A DNA stretch of 64,000 bases, from NCBI RefSeq assembly GCF_900113015.1, contig NZ_FONV01000006.1, forward strand, positions 186,001 through 250,000, written 5' to 3'. How positions within the stretch are numbered: position 1 is the stretch's first letter; every line of letters starts with the position of its first letter. A program made the position numbers and the translations under genes. Origin of the DNA: Actinoplanes philippinensis. GTDB lineage: Bacteria; Actinomycetota; Actinomycetes; Mycobacteriales; Micromonosporaceae. Positions 18,262 to 26,726 of this stretch are shown one piece after another. The notes beneath the pieces were generated by a model. The model was not told the origin of the DNA. It searched no databases and saw only the letters and a list, made by a program, of their open reading frames with translations.

Positions 18262-18791
18262 GGGACGTCTGGCCGGCCGCGCTGGCCGCGGCGTTCTCGG
18301 CGCTGCGGGGCCGGAGCATCGAGGCGTGGCAGGGCGTGGAGATGTCGGTCCGGGGCGGCGACGAGGGCGTGCCCGAGTACGCCACCGAGCCCTGCCTGCA
18401 GCTGTTCCTGCTGGAGATGGTGTGCGCGTCCGGTCCGGCCGTGACCATCGGCACCTGTCAGGATGACCTCGGCTTCGGGCTGAGGGCGGAGCCGGGCACG
18501 ATCCGCGCGGGCGACGACTGGGGCCGCGGGTTCCGGCGCCGCACCCTGACCGAACTGCCCACCGGCCTGGTGCAGGACGTGGAGGTCTACCGCGACGGCG
18601 ATGTTCTCGCCGAGGTGCGGATCCGGTTCGCGGAGCGGGAGCTGCTTCTCATGGCCGGCGAGTCGGACGAGGGCTGGGCGGGTGAGCTCACCTGGCGGCG
18701 GCTCGACGAGTCGGTGCTGGTCTTCACCGATCCGGGCGAAGCCGAGCGGGTGTCGTGGATGCCGAGCCGTGGACCGCTGCACCGGATGTGA
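18258..18791 (+). CDS. Uncharacterised protein, third gene of coupled operon
   Basis: 177 residues, ATG overlapping the previous stop (ATGA). A mixed alpha/beta protein with no signal peptide or membrane helix. It contains CLQLFLLEMVCASG and an antiparallel stretch (VQDVEVYRDGDVLAEVRIRF) that resembles immunity-type or SUKH-like small proteins, though no family is certain. Coupling to the two upstream genes suggests a complex. Confidence 0.7.
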   Translation: MRDVWPAALAAAFSALRGRSIEAWQGVEMSVRGGDEGVPEYATEPCLQLFLLEMVCASGPAVTIGTCQDDLGFGLRAEPGTIRAGDDWGRGFRRRTLTELPTGLVQDVEVYRDGDVLAEVRIRFAERELLLMAGESDEGWAGELTWRRLDESVLVFTDPGEAERVSWMPSRGPLHRM

Positions 18792-18838
18792 CGAACCGCC
18801 GGCGCAAGAACATCACCAAGCGGCCGGACGGCCGTTAG
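18788..18838 (+). other. 16-codon ORF coupled to operon end; possible integrase remnant
   Basis: The GTG overlaps the stop of the preceding gene (GTGA). It encodes a basic 16-residue peptide ending KRPDGR before TAG. Reading through the stop gives GQVTGPAEGA, together resembling the first residues of phage integrases (KRxDGRWxxQVT). It may be a decayed integrase start or chance. Confidence 0.3.
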
Positions 18839-18876
18839 CCAGGGCAAGTTACCGGCCCGGCGGAAGGGGCGACCCG

Positions 18877-19788
18877 ATGACGGTCGCGAAAGCGAACCAC
18901 CTCACGGCGCGGCGTCTGCTGCTGGAGCACCTCGACCGGCATCCCGGCCGTACCGTGCATGATGATCTTGATCCGCTGGAGGCCGGGATCGTCGGGGACG
19001 CAACACATGCGGGCGGCGGAGACTCCTACCACCTGGGCCGGGACGATCTGCGGGCCGGCCGGGACCGGTATTCGGTCGACGAGTCGCGCCGGGACCGCGA
19101 CGGGCTCGACGAGCACGCGTCGGCGCTGGACATCGGCTACTTCAAGGTCCGCACCCCGCGCGGCGCCTTCGACCTGTACGACTTCAACGCCTGGCTGGTC
19201 CCGCTGTGCCGGGCCGACGACCCGGACACCCGTGACCTGCGAGAAGTGATCTACAGCCCGGACGGCGAGACGGTCCGGCGCTGGGACCGGCTGGGCCGGC
19301 GCACCACCGGCGACGACAGCCACCGGACGCACACGCACCTGTCCGAGCACCGCGACGCCGACGGCCACCGCATGGTCCGCCTGGTCACGCGGTGGCTGAC
19401 ACACATCGGGCTGATCCCTGAGGAGGGCACCATGACGAAGACCGAGTTCCTGACGATGCTCAAGGACAAGGACGTACGGGCCGCTCTGGCGGGCGCCATG
19501 TTGCAGACCGACGGCTTGATCCCGGCGCCGCCCGGCAACCGCAGCAGGGACGGCAGCGTCAACACCCACTGGTCGCTGGCGTCGTACGCCCAGTGGACGT
19601 ACCGCCATCTGCTCGACGCCCGTGCCGCGATCGTCACCCTCGCCACCAGGGACGGCGTGGACGAGGTGGCGCTGGCGCGGGCGCTGGCCCCGATGCTGGT
19701 CGCCGCGCTGCCCGACGACCGGGACGACCTGACCCCGGCTGAGCTGCAGCAGGCCATCGTGGGAGCGCTCCGGGAACTCGCCGCCTGA
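18877..19788 (+). CDS. M15-like zinc peptidase, phage-type
   Basis: 303 residues, ATG with GGAAGGGG upstream. Potential zinc ligands follow the order of M15 carboxypeptidases: SYHLG (about 50), SALDIG (about 82) and THTHLS (about 150), with the substrate-side strand REVIYSPDGETVRRWDR between. Similar proteins occur in actinophage lysis cassettes. The C-terminal half is helical and ends in VGALRELAA, looking like a phage tail or oligomerisation module. No signal peptide, so export would need a holin or similar. It may be a domesticated phage gene. Confidence 0.6.
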   Translation: MTVAKANHLTARRLLLEHLDRHPGRTVHDDLDPLEAGIVGDATHAGGGDSYHLGRDDLRAGRDRYSVDESRRDRDGLDEHASALDIGYFKVRTPRGAFDLYDFNAWLVPLCRADDPDTRDLREVIYSPDGETVRRWDRLGRRTTGDDSHRTHTHLSEHRDADGHRMVRLVTRWLTHIGLIPEEGTMTKTEFLTMLKDKDVRAALAGAMLQTDGLIPAPPGNRSRDGSVNTHWSLASYAQWTYRHLLDARAAIVTLATRDGVDEVALARALAPMLVAALPDDRDDLTPAELQQAIVGALRELAA

Positions 19789-19798
19789 TCGACACCGG

Positions 19799-19804
19799 TA
19801 CCAT
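19799..19804 (+). promoter_or_regulatory. -10 hexamer TACCAT for the methyltransferase gene
   Basis: TACCAT fits the TAnnnT form; transcription would start about 19811, giving a short leader containing GGAAGG at 19825. Confidence 0.4.
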
Positions 19805-19835
19805 CCTGAGGCATCAATGGGATGGGAAGGACGAA

Positions 19836-20648
19836 GTGGTGACGGACAGTGCAGCCGAGGCGAGACCACCATCTATCGACTCGAGCCGGCCGCATCCCGC
19901 CCGCCGCTACAACTACTGGCTCGGCGGCAAGGACCACTTCGCCGCGGATCGGGAGTCGGGTGACCAGATCGCCGCGGTGATGCCGTCGATCCGGACCGCC
20001 GCGCTGGCGAACCGGGCCTTCCTCGGCCGTGCCGCCCGGCACATCGCGTTGCAGGGGGTTCGACAGTTCCTGGACATCGGCACCGGCATCCCGGCGCCCG
20101 GCAACACCCACGAGATCGTCCAGGCCGTCGACCCGAGGGCCCGGATCGTGTATGTCGACAACGACCCGCTCGTGCTGACACATGCGCGGGCGCTGATGTC
20201 CGGGACGCCGGGCACGATCACGTACCTCGACGCCGACCTGCGGGATCCGGCCGCGATCCTGGATCACAAGGACCTGCACGCGCTGCTGGACCTGACCGAG
20301 CCGGTCGGGTTGCTGCTGGTCGCGGTGCTGCATTTCGTCCGCGACGACGAGGATCCCGACGGTGTCGTGGCGACGCTGCTCGACCGGCTGCCGGCCGGCA
20401 GCTGGGTCGCCGCCAGCCACGCCACCTGGGAGCACACGCCCGCCGAGGTCGTCGCCGAGCTGCAGAAATCCAACCGCGACGGCCGGTTCGTCCCGCGCGA
20501 CGGCGACCGGTTCCGGGCCCTGTTCGACTCCCGGGTGCAGATCGCCGAGCCGGGCGTGGTGTCGGTGGCCGACTGGCACAACGACGACCCGGGCCGCGCG
20601 CCGGCCGCCGACGTGATGTGCAACGCGCTGGTCGGCCGCAAACGCTAG
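19836..20648 (+). CDS. SAM-dependent methyltransferase, DUF574 family
   Basis: 270 residues. It carries the DUF574 (Methyltransf_19) hallmarks: ARRYNYWLGGKDHFAADR near residue 25, the SAM loop FLDIGTGIPAPGN near 77-89, IVYVDNDPL near 105 and ADVMCNALVGRK at the end. This family is abundant in Actinobacteria and often sits beside regulators or unknown genes; substrates are unknown. Start: GTG 19836 or GTG 19839, both in reach of GGAAGG. Single-gene unit. Confidence 0.9.
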   Translation: MVTDSAAEARPPSIDSSRPHPARRYNYWLGGKDHFAADRESGDQIAAVMPSIRTAALANRAFLGRAARHIALQGVRQFLDIGTGIPAPGNTHEIVQAVDPRARIVYVDNDPLVLTHARALMSGTPGTITYLDADLRDPAAILDHKDLHALLDLTEPVGLLLVAVLHFVRDDEDPDGVVATLLDRLPAGSWVAASHATWEHTPAEVVAELQKSNRDGRFVPRDGDRFRALFDSRVQIAEPGVVSVADWHNDDPGRAPAADVMCNALVGRKR

Positions 20649-20684
20649 GAGGCGACGCTCGGAACCAGGAATCCGGTTCACACA

Positions 20685-20804
20685 GTGACTTCCGAGACTA
20701 CGGTGGCTGGACGGATCTCTGAAGAGAACGTCGTCCGATTCCTTGAACACTCGAGCCGATACGTCCTGGAAGCACGGATCGATACCATGCTTGACCTGCT
20801 GTAG
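20685..20804 (+). other. Possible small protein or gene remnant (39 codons)
   Basis: GTG start, TAG stop; the frame stays open after the TAG for over 150 bases. Codons here are more AT-rich at third positions than in neighbouring genes. The peptide has an amphipathic helix (VVRFLEHSSRYVLEARI). The ribosome site is weak. It could be a real small protein or a decayed gene; I do not recognise it. Confidence 0.3.
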
Positions 20805-20901
20805 AAATCGATCATCGATGGGTACCGCCACACTTCCAGCGACAGAACCCCGGTCTCGCGAACGAAGCCACCTGCCTTCATCGCCAGTCCCCTGGCCGCC
20901 G

Positions 20902-21579
20902 TTACCGGGGGACGGCGGCGGCCGGGAGCCGGATCGGAGCGTATCGGGTGCGGTCCGCGCCGGTCGTGAACGCCCAGTACCGCTCGCCGAAGGACCAGTG
21001 CCACCACTCGGTCGGATAGTTGATCATCCCCACCGAGGTCAGCGCCGTGATCAGGATCTCCCGGTGCCGCCGCGCCGTGCCGGAGATGTTGCCGGCGCCG
21101 GTGAAGCACGCGTTGGCGCTGGCCACCGGTGTGGCGTCGACCTCGGTGCCCATGTCGACCTCGGCGCCGTCCTCGGCGCACAGGGTGAGGTCGACCGCGC
21201 CGCCGGTGCTGTGCGGGGCCACGTGCACCGGCGAGACGAACTTGGTGGCCTCGACATACACCCGCTCGGGATCCCACTCGGGGTGCCGCTCGCCCAGCTC
21301 CCGCAGGTAGCCGTCGAAGATCGACTGCTGCCGGTCCAGCGGGCGGTAACCTTCGATCACCAGGAACCGCAGGCCACCGGGCAGGGTGGCCTGCGCGTCC
21401 AGCAGCCGCGACACCACCCCGTCACGCAGGTGGCCGAAAGCCCCGTCGGCGTCGGCGTAACGCCGGTCGAGCCGCAGCTCCGGGACCGCACCCACATCCA
21501 CCAGGGGCTCACCGGACTCGCCCGCCACCACGGCGTCGATCCGGCGGTCGGACAGCAGAACGAAGGGTTCGGGCGGCAT
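20902..21579 (-). CDS. D-Ala-D-Ala dipeptidase, VanX/DdpX family (peptidase M15D)
   Basis: 225 residues. Zinc-site motifs are complete: APHSTGGAVDL near residue 118 (His and Asp ligands) and the EWWHW catalytic Glu/His near residue 190. This is the VanX arrangement that hydrolyses D-Ala-D-Ala or related cell-wall dipeptides. There is no signal peptide, so it is cytosolic. No vanH or vanA homologue lies in the window, so it is more likely a housekeeping or nutritional dipeptidase than a resistance gene. It diverges from the BrkB gene. Confidence 0.88.
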   Translation of the reverse strand: MPPEPFVLLSDRRIDAVVAGESGEPLVDVGAVPELRLDRRYADADGAFGHLRDGVVSRLLDAQATLPGGLRFLVIEGYRPLDRQQSIFDGYLRELGERHPEWDPERVYVEATKFVSPVHVAPHSTGGAVDLTLCAEDGAEVDMGTEVDATPVASANACFTGAGNISGTARRHREILITALTSVGMINYPTEWWHWSFGERYWAFTTGADRTRYAPIRLPAAAVPR

Positions 21580-21666
21580 GCGGCTCCATCCGTGGGCTGA
21601 CTCCTGCAGTACCTTGCGGCACTTGATCTGTTCGGCGCAACCCGCCGCTGGGTAAGGGAGGCGACC

Positions 21667-22506
21667 GTGACGGATGGGCGGGTACGGGCGTGGGCCGCCC
21701 ATGTGGTCCGGGCAGCGCGGCGCTACGACGAGGCCGACGGTGGACGGCTCGCGGCGGCGGTGACGTACTACGCGTTCTTCGGCACCTTCGCGGCGTGGCT
21801 GGCCGGCTTCGCGGTCTTCGGGTTCGTCCTGGACGACCCGGAGGTGCTGCGCGCGGTGGAACACTACCTGGCCCAGGACCTGCCGAGTGTCGACGTGCAG
21901 GCGCTGCGCGATGCCCGTACCACCGTCGGGGTCGTCGCTTTCGTGGGGTTGCCGGTCACCGGATGGTTCTGGACCGACGCGTTCCGGTCGTCGATCCGCC
22001 GCATCTGGGAGCTGCCCGAATATCCGGGCCGGCTGATCGGACGGATCCTCGCCGACCTGGCCGTTCTCGCCGGGCTGGCGGTGCTGCTGGTCGTGTCGGT
22101 GTCGGTGGCCTACGCGACGACCGTCGTCGCCGGGCGGATCGCCGAGGTCGCCGACGCCGGCGACACCCTGTCGCGGGTGGCGCTCGAGGTGGTCGGGTTC
22201 GTGGCCGCCGGCGGCGTGACCACCGTTCTGGCGTGCGGCGCGCTGGCCGGGCTGCCCCGGGTGCGGATGTCGTGGCGCCGTCTGATCGGGCCCGCCCTGC
22301 TGACCGGCGTGGCCGTCGAACTGCTCAAGACGATCGGCGGCTTCTACGTCCGGGCGGTCGAGGCCAATCCGGTGTACGCGCTGGTCGCCGGCTCGGTCGG
22401 CCTGCTGGTCTTCCTCAACGCCGTCAACCAGGTGCTGCTGTTCGCCGCCGCCCTCACCGCCACCAGCACCGTCGGCCGCACGACCGACCTGGCCGCCCGA
22501 CGATGA
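21667..22506 (+). CDS. YihY/BrkB family inner-membrane protein
   Basis: 279 residues, GTG start with AAGGGAGG 7 bases upstream. Five or six membrane helices can be placed (about 40-60, 90-110, 135-160, 180-200, 210-230, 245-265). The N-terminal RAARRYDEADGGRLAAAVTYYAFF segment is the family signature. YihY/BrkB proteins were once called RNase BN; their role is unclear, possibly envelope transport. Confidence 0.88.
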   Translation: MTDGRVRAWAAHVVRAARRYDEADGGRLAAAVTYYAFFGTFAAWLAGFAVFGFVLDDPEVLRAVEHYLAQDLPSVDVQALRDARTTVGVVAFVGLPVTGWFWTDAFRSSIRRIWELPEYPGRLIGRILADLAVLAGLAVLLVVSVSVAYATTVVAGRIAEVADAGDTLSRVALEVVGFVAAGGVTTVLACGALAGLPRVRMSWRRLIGPALLTGVAVELLKTIGGFYVRAVEANPVYALVAGSVGLLVFLNAVNQVLLFAAALTATSTVGRTTDLAARR

Positions 22507-22575
22507 TCGACGCGTTCATGTGCCGATCGTGTCCCGCTCACCGGCAGTTCTCCTGCGGCCGCCACCGTAGGTGCC

Positions 22576-23091
22576 ATGACCGTCACCACCGGGTCCGCGC
22601 TGCTGGAGCGCACGCTACGACACTTCGGCGTCAGCCTGGGACACCTCACCGAACGTTCCGCCGAGGCGTGGATCCGCGCGCTGCGGCTGCCCACCGCCGC
22701 CCAGGCCTGCACCCACCCCGCTGAACTGCCGTTCCCGCACGTCGCGATCAGTGTGGCCCTGCCCGCCGGGCTCGCCCTCCCGGCCGAGGTCGCCGGCACG
22801 GCCTTCATGCAGGCCGCCATCGCGGCCGGTTCCGCCCACGCCGCCGGCCGGTCCGGCCGGGCGATCCATTACCGCGGGTGGTCGGCGATCACCGGCGACG
22901 TCACCGTGGGTGAGATCTTTTCCCAGACCGATATCGTACGGGTGATCGCGCGCGACACCCCCGCGGACACGGGCGACGTGCTGGCGGCGGGCCGTGGCCT
23001 CACCCCGCACTGGATCGCCGGCGACCTCACCGTCCTGGCCGAGCCCCGCCCCGACGGCGTGCTGGTCCCCCTGCCCGGCTTCACCCGCTGA
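22576..23091 (+). CDS. Uncharacterised protein
   Basis: 171 residues, ATG. A CACCGT hexamer seven bases upstream suggests a leaderless start. A mixed protein with VAISVALPAGLALPAEVAG, a conserved-looking AIHYRGWSAITGDVTVGE strand and a Pro-rich end. No signal peptide or membrane segment. Not recognised. A block of tandem repeats follows immediately after its stop. Confidence 0.6.
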   Translation: MTVTTGSALLERTLRHFGVSLGHLTERSAEAWIRALRLPTAAQACTHPAELPFPHVAISVALPAGLALPAEVAGTAFMQAAIAAGSAHAAGRSGRAIHYRGWSAITGDVTVGEIFSQTDIVRVIARDTPADTGDVLAAGRGLTPHWIAGDLTVLAEPRPDGVLVPLPGFTR

Positions 23092-23098
23092 CAGCCGT

Positions 23099-23176
23099 CC
23101 GCGGCGTCCGGCTCACCGCGCCCGCCGCGGCATCCCGCTCACCGCGCCCGCCGCGGCGTCCGGTTCACCCCGCCGG
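23099..23176 (+). repeat. Three tandem copies of a 26-bp unit
   Basis: Copies at 23099-23124, 23125-23150 and 23151-23176 share CCGCGGCGTCC(C/G)G(C/T)TCACC; copies differ by a few bases. They lie between two genes and read through without a coding role; each contains a CCGCGG palindrome. Confidence 0.85.
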
Positions 23177-23212
23177 CCTCACCCGCTGGCACCGGGGCGG
23201 CACAATGGCGCG

Positions 23213-23638
23213 GTGAACCGGCGCCGGCGCAAGAAACTGCAGCGGAACCTGGTCGAGGCGGCCATGTGGGGAACCCCGCTCGACGTGATCAGGCTGCTCC
23301 GGGCCGGCGCCCACCCCGACCTGCCGGACGCGGCCGGGACCACCCCGCTGTACCGGGCCGCCGTGCACGGCGTGGCCGAGAACGTCCGGGTGCTCACCGC
23401 GGCGGGCGCCGACCCCGACCGGGAGAGCGGCACCGGCGACGAGGGGCTGCCCCTGTGCGCCGCCGCCTGCTGGGGTCACGACGCGGCAGTCCGGGAACTG
23501 CTGGCGGCCGGCGCGGACCCCCGGCTGCGCGAGGACGGCGGACACGGGATGACGGCGCTGGATTGGGCGCGAGCCGGCAGCCACCAGCAATCACTCGACC
23601 TGATGTCAGGCACGCAGGGCCTTCAGCAGCCGCGCTGA
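23213..23638 (+). CDS. Ankyrin-repeat protein
   Basis: 141 residues, GTG start preceded by CACAAT at six bases (leaderless type). Basic N-terminus (RRRRKKLQR), then about three ankyrin repeats: TPLDVIRLLRAGAHPDLPDA, TTPLYRAAVHGVAENVRVL TAAGADPD and LPLCAAACWGHDAAVRELL AAGADP. It would mediate protein-protein contact. The last 33 bases overlap the end of the convergent Clp-N-like gene. Confidence 0.85.
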   Translation: MNRRRRKKLQRNLVEAAMWGTPLDVIRLLRAGAHPDLPDAAGTTPLYRAAVHGVAENVRVLTAAGADPDRESGTGDEGLPLCAAACWGHDAAVRELLAAGADPRLREDGGHGMTALDWARAGSHQQSLDLMSGTQGLQQPR

Positions 23639-24547
23639 CCGGGTGTCGTCGTTCGCGGTGAGGCGGGCCAGCAGATCGGTGGTCGTGCGGGGCCAGTCGT
23701 CGCGGGTCAGCAGGGCCTTCGCGCTGACCGCGTCGTCACCCAGGTCGAGGGTGGTAGCGGCCTCCGCCAGCCGCCGATGGTCCAGGCCCGCTTCGGCGAG
23801 GGCGCGGCTGCCGTCGTACCCCTGCTCGTTGTTCCTGGTCAGATGCGGGTAGGCGGCGGCCACCCGGTATGTCGCGAGCATCGCGATCAGCACGTCGTCG
23901 GTGCGCCGGGCGCCACCCCGTTGCCGGGCGATCTGCTCCGACTCCAGCGAGATCCACAGGGTCGGCGCGGCCGCGTACGGATAGGGATTCTTGAAGATCT
24001 TCTGGAAGAGGAAGGCGCGCAGGCCGTTGCCACGGAACCGGTCGCGGCCGATCATCCGGTCCCGGACCGGCCGCAGGTCGGCGCTCACCGGATCGGTCCG
24101 CGCCGGCAGGTCCCCGCCGGCCGCGACCCGGCGAACCGTGGCGGGGTCGATGCCGCACGCCCGCAGAATCGCCGCGGCCCGCGCCTGGTCGTCGTCGAGA
24201 ATCGCCTGCAGCAGGGTCTCCGGCCGGCATTCCTGATCGGGGGCGAGGCGGGCGGCGTGCAGCAGGGCGGCCCGCGCGCCGTCGGTGAGATTCAGGGCCT
24301 TCGGGAGTACGAGTTCAGCGTCCGGCCGTGCGGCGCCGTCCGTCCCGTCCCACTCCTTGTCGTCCTCCCGGACCACATGAACGGCAACGGTGGGCGTCAC
24401 GTCGAAGACGTCGAGGATCCGCGCCACGGCCGGCGCCGCGGTGACCAGCCCGGCCAGCAGATGCGCGGTGCTGATCACGTCGTGGAAAGCGGCCGCGAAA
24501 TCGAGGGCGCTGGCGGTACGAATGGTGGGACTGAATTCGAGGGCCAT
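23606..24547 (-). CDS. Clp N-terminal-domain-like protein
   Basis: 313 residues. Two stretches look like the Clp_N repeat fold: TASALDFAAAFHDVISTAHLLAGLV near residues 11-35 and GARAALLHAARLAPDQECRPETLL near 92-115. No AAA+ ATPase follows. Proteins with isolated Clp_N domains are common in actinobacteria and may bind N-degron or stress substrates. The start at 24547 is seven bases after TAGCAT, suggesting a leaderless transcript. Confidence 0.65.
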   Translation of the reverse strand: MALEFSPTIRTASALDFAAAFHDVISTAHLLAGLVTAAPAVARILDVFDVTPTVAVHVVREDDKEWDGTDGAARPDAELVLPKALNLTDGARAALLHAARLAPDQECRPETLLQAILDDDQARAAAILRACGIDPATVRRVAAGGDLPARTDPVSADLRPVRDRMIGRDRFRGNGLRAFLFQKIFKNPYPYAAAPTLWISLESEQIARQRGGARRTDDVLIAMLATYRVAAAYPHLTRNNEQGYDGSRALAEAGLDHRRLAEAATTLDLGDDAVSAKALLTRDDWPRTTTDLLARLTANDDTRSARLLKALRA

Positions 24548-24912
24548 GCCGAAAATGCTAGATCCGAACCGCTTTCCACCGACTCTGCTCACGGTTCGAC
24601 ATTCACGGCCGCCCACCTATACCCGCGGATATACCGGCGGTACGACCGGCCCTCGTGCCGGGTCGCCGGAGACCATGCCACGGACTCGAGCAAGCCGGCC
24701 GCCCCCAAAGCGACGCGCGACGGCGGGCAGACCGAGCCCTGACACGCGAGCGCGAACGGGAGCCGACATGTCGCACCAATCCAGGCGTCAGCGGCACTGC
24801 CAGCCGCCCCACGTCCCAGGTTCACCGTCGGCGAGGCCGGAGGAGCGCTGAACCACACGGATCTGCGGAGTTGAGGTCGTCCGCCCGGTCCCCAATTTGC
24901 TAGGTTGCGGGC
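24548..24912. other. Intergenic region, no gene seen
   Basis: 365 bases between divergent genes. It holds the -10 elements of both flanking leaderless genes (TAGCAT reading left at about 24555-24560, TAGGTT at 24901-24906). A 28-codon ORF at 24769-24852 with GGAG upstream has no recognisable content. Confidence 0.5.
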
Positions 24913-25689
24913 ATGGCTCGATTGACGGAAATCGCATTCTGCCTGCCTGCCACCCCCTTATCCGAAAAATTCATCAGCGACCTCCGCACGCTTCTCGCTG
25001 ACGTCGCCTATGCCACGAGCAGCCCCACTGACTCCTTGACATTGACCCCGCCTGCGCCGTCAGCCGCTCTCCCGGTGACTGTGTTCCGCCTGGTCGATCG
25101 GTCAGCGCCGGAGGTGACCCTCGACATCGGCCGCACCATCGGCGTGCTGGGAAGCGACCTCGTCCCCGACCGGGACCGGGTGGAACTGGCCGACCTCGCG
25201 GAGCGTCTCGCTGGGAGCGTCAAGCGCATCGACCACACCGGCGTCAACCTGCCGGCCCAGGTGGTCCTCACCCAGGAGTGGGACTGCTTGGTGCAGGACA
25301 TCGCTGCCTCCGCGGCTATGTACCGCTACCCCGGAGAGCCGTGGCCGTTCGTCCTGCCGTCGACCGGTATGGAACTGGAAAATGACATACATGATTTCGT
25401 CGTCGGCCGGGAACCACGCTTCGAACTCGTGCACGACACCTGGAACCCGTACACCACATGGCAAATCGCGCTTTGGACGACTCTGACCCGTACCGAACTG
25501 GAGCAGTTGTTCCCGGACCCCGTCGGCATCGCCATTCCCGGCCTTGAGGAATTCTTCCGGACAGTATTCGTCCAGCACAGCTGGCCGAACCTGGAAATCC
25601 GTTTCGACCTCTGCTTCCGCGTTGACGACGGCCCATCGGACTGGGAGACCGGTGAGTGGCTGGTCACCCAAGGCGGCCGGATCAGGTGA
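24913..25689 (+). CDS. Uncharacterised protein
   Basis: 258 residues. The ATG lies exactly six bases after TAGGTT, so the transcript is probably leaderless. The protein is acidic, without signal peptide or membrane helix, and ends with an aromatic stretch (WPNLEIRFDLCFRVDDG). Base composition is somewhat less GC-rich than the surroundings. Family not recognised; possibly a recently acquired accessory gene. Confidence 0.7.
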   Translation: MARLTEIAFCLPATPLSEKFISDLRTLLADVAYATSSPTDSLTLTPPAPSAALPVTVFRLVDRSAPEVTLDIGRTIGVLGSDLVPDRDRVELADLAERLAGSVKRIDHTGVNLPAQVVLTQEWDCLVQDIAASAAMYRYPGEPWPFVLPSTGMELENDIHDFVVGREPRFELVHDTWNPYTTWQIALWTTLTRTELEQLFPDPVGIAIPGLEEFFRTVFVQHSWPNLEIRFDLCFRVDDGPSDWETGEWLVTQGGRIR

Positions 25690-25819
25690 CGTCCTCACAT
25701 GCAGCGATCCGGGCGCCGTCTCACGTTCAGCGATTACTTCTCGTGAGTGGCGGACGTGGCTTGCCGGATCCGTCGCCGTCATGTCGATCCGCCGTCGTTC
25801 ACCTCGTTCGGATTCTGAT

Positions 25820-26578
25820 CTACCCTGTGCCGGCGCGCAGTGCCGCCAGGTCGCGGACCGCGTAGCGGTGGTGTTCGGCTTCCTCCTTCAGCACCACGCT
25901 GAGGCAGCGGCGTAGGACGTATTCCCGGTCGGGGTACAGGTCGCCTGGCTTGCGGGCGCACACCCGGTCGAGGTCGGTCTCGGTGAGCCCGTCGACAATG
26001 GCGCGCAGCGTGGCCATCCGGGCGCGCCGCGCCGCGAGCACCTCGTCGAGGGTGGGGGTGGCGTCGAGGGTGAGCCCGAGTTTCGCCGCCTCCTCGGGTG
26101 GCGTCCCGCCGGCCGGCAGGCCCAGGGGGTGGTACGGCGCCGGTTCTTCGAGGACGGCGTTGCCGAGCCAGGCGTCGCCGGCGAACAGCAGGTGCCGGTG
26201 CGTTTCGACGAATGACCATTCGCCGTTGACCCGTTCGTGCAGGGTGGCTTCGGGCAGCTGCCGGGCGCGCTCCAGGGTCGCCGCCCACTGTGTTTCGATG
26301 GCCCGCCAGGCGGCCCGGTAGTCGTCGGGGGTCGTGGCGTCGCGGGCCAGCACCCTGGCCGGGTGCTGCCGGTCGAGTTCGGCTTCGACGTAGGCGGTCA
26401 CGTCGACATCGTTGACGACGAGCCGGGTGAAGTCGCCGCCGAGGTAGACGTCGCTGCCGTAACAGTCGACGATCTTCAGGCCGGTGACGGCGCAGTCGCG
26501 GATCTCCAGGCCGGCCAGGTCGGACAGGTGGATACGGGCACCACGGAACTGCTCACTGTTGGTGTAGTCGGCGGGCAT
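25820..26578 (-). CDS. DinB-type protein with N-terminal pentapeptide-like segment
   Basis: 252 residues. The C-terminal 170 residues are a DinB/mycothiol-dependent fold: WSFVETHRHLLFAGDAWL (metal His residues near 120-125) and EEAEHHRYAVRDLAAL near the end. DinB_2 proteins often use mycothiol as cofactor. The first 60 residues (FRGARIHLSDLAGLEIRDCAVTG) resemble a short pentapeptide or left-handed helix segment, which is unusual for the family. Start CAT at 26578, with CAGACT six bases upstream. Confidence 0.75.
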   Translation of the reverse strand: MPADYTNSEQFRGARIHLSDLAGLEIRDCAVTGLKIVDCYGSDVYLGGDFTRLVVNDVDVTAYVEAELDRQHPARVLARDATTPDDYRAAWRAIETQWAATLERARQLPEATLHERVNGEWSFVETHRHLLFAGDAWLGNAVLEEPAPYHPLGLPAGGTPPEEAAKLGLTLDATPTLDEVLAARRARMATLRAIVDGLTETDLDRVCARKPGDLYPDREYVLRRCLSVVLKEEAEHHRYAVRDLAALRAGTG

Positions 26579-26726
26579 CGCAGCAGTCTGGCGTAGTCGT
26601 CTCGTCCGCGTCTATCCCGTGCCCACGTTCGGGACGACCCAGTGCGGGGGCCAGGTGCGGGGGCTGTCGGGGCCGGTCTGCCGTTGATCGCGCCTGCTAT
26701 GCGGAAAGGCGCGGATCGTTGTAGTG

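Noticed and set aside
24769..24852. 28-codon ORF with GGAG upstream
   Set aside because: Polar Arg/Pro/His peptide with no family; likely chance.
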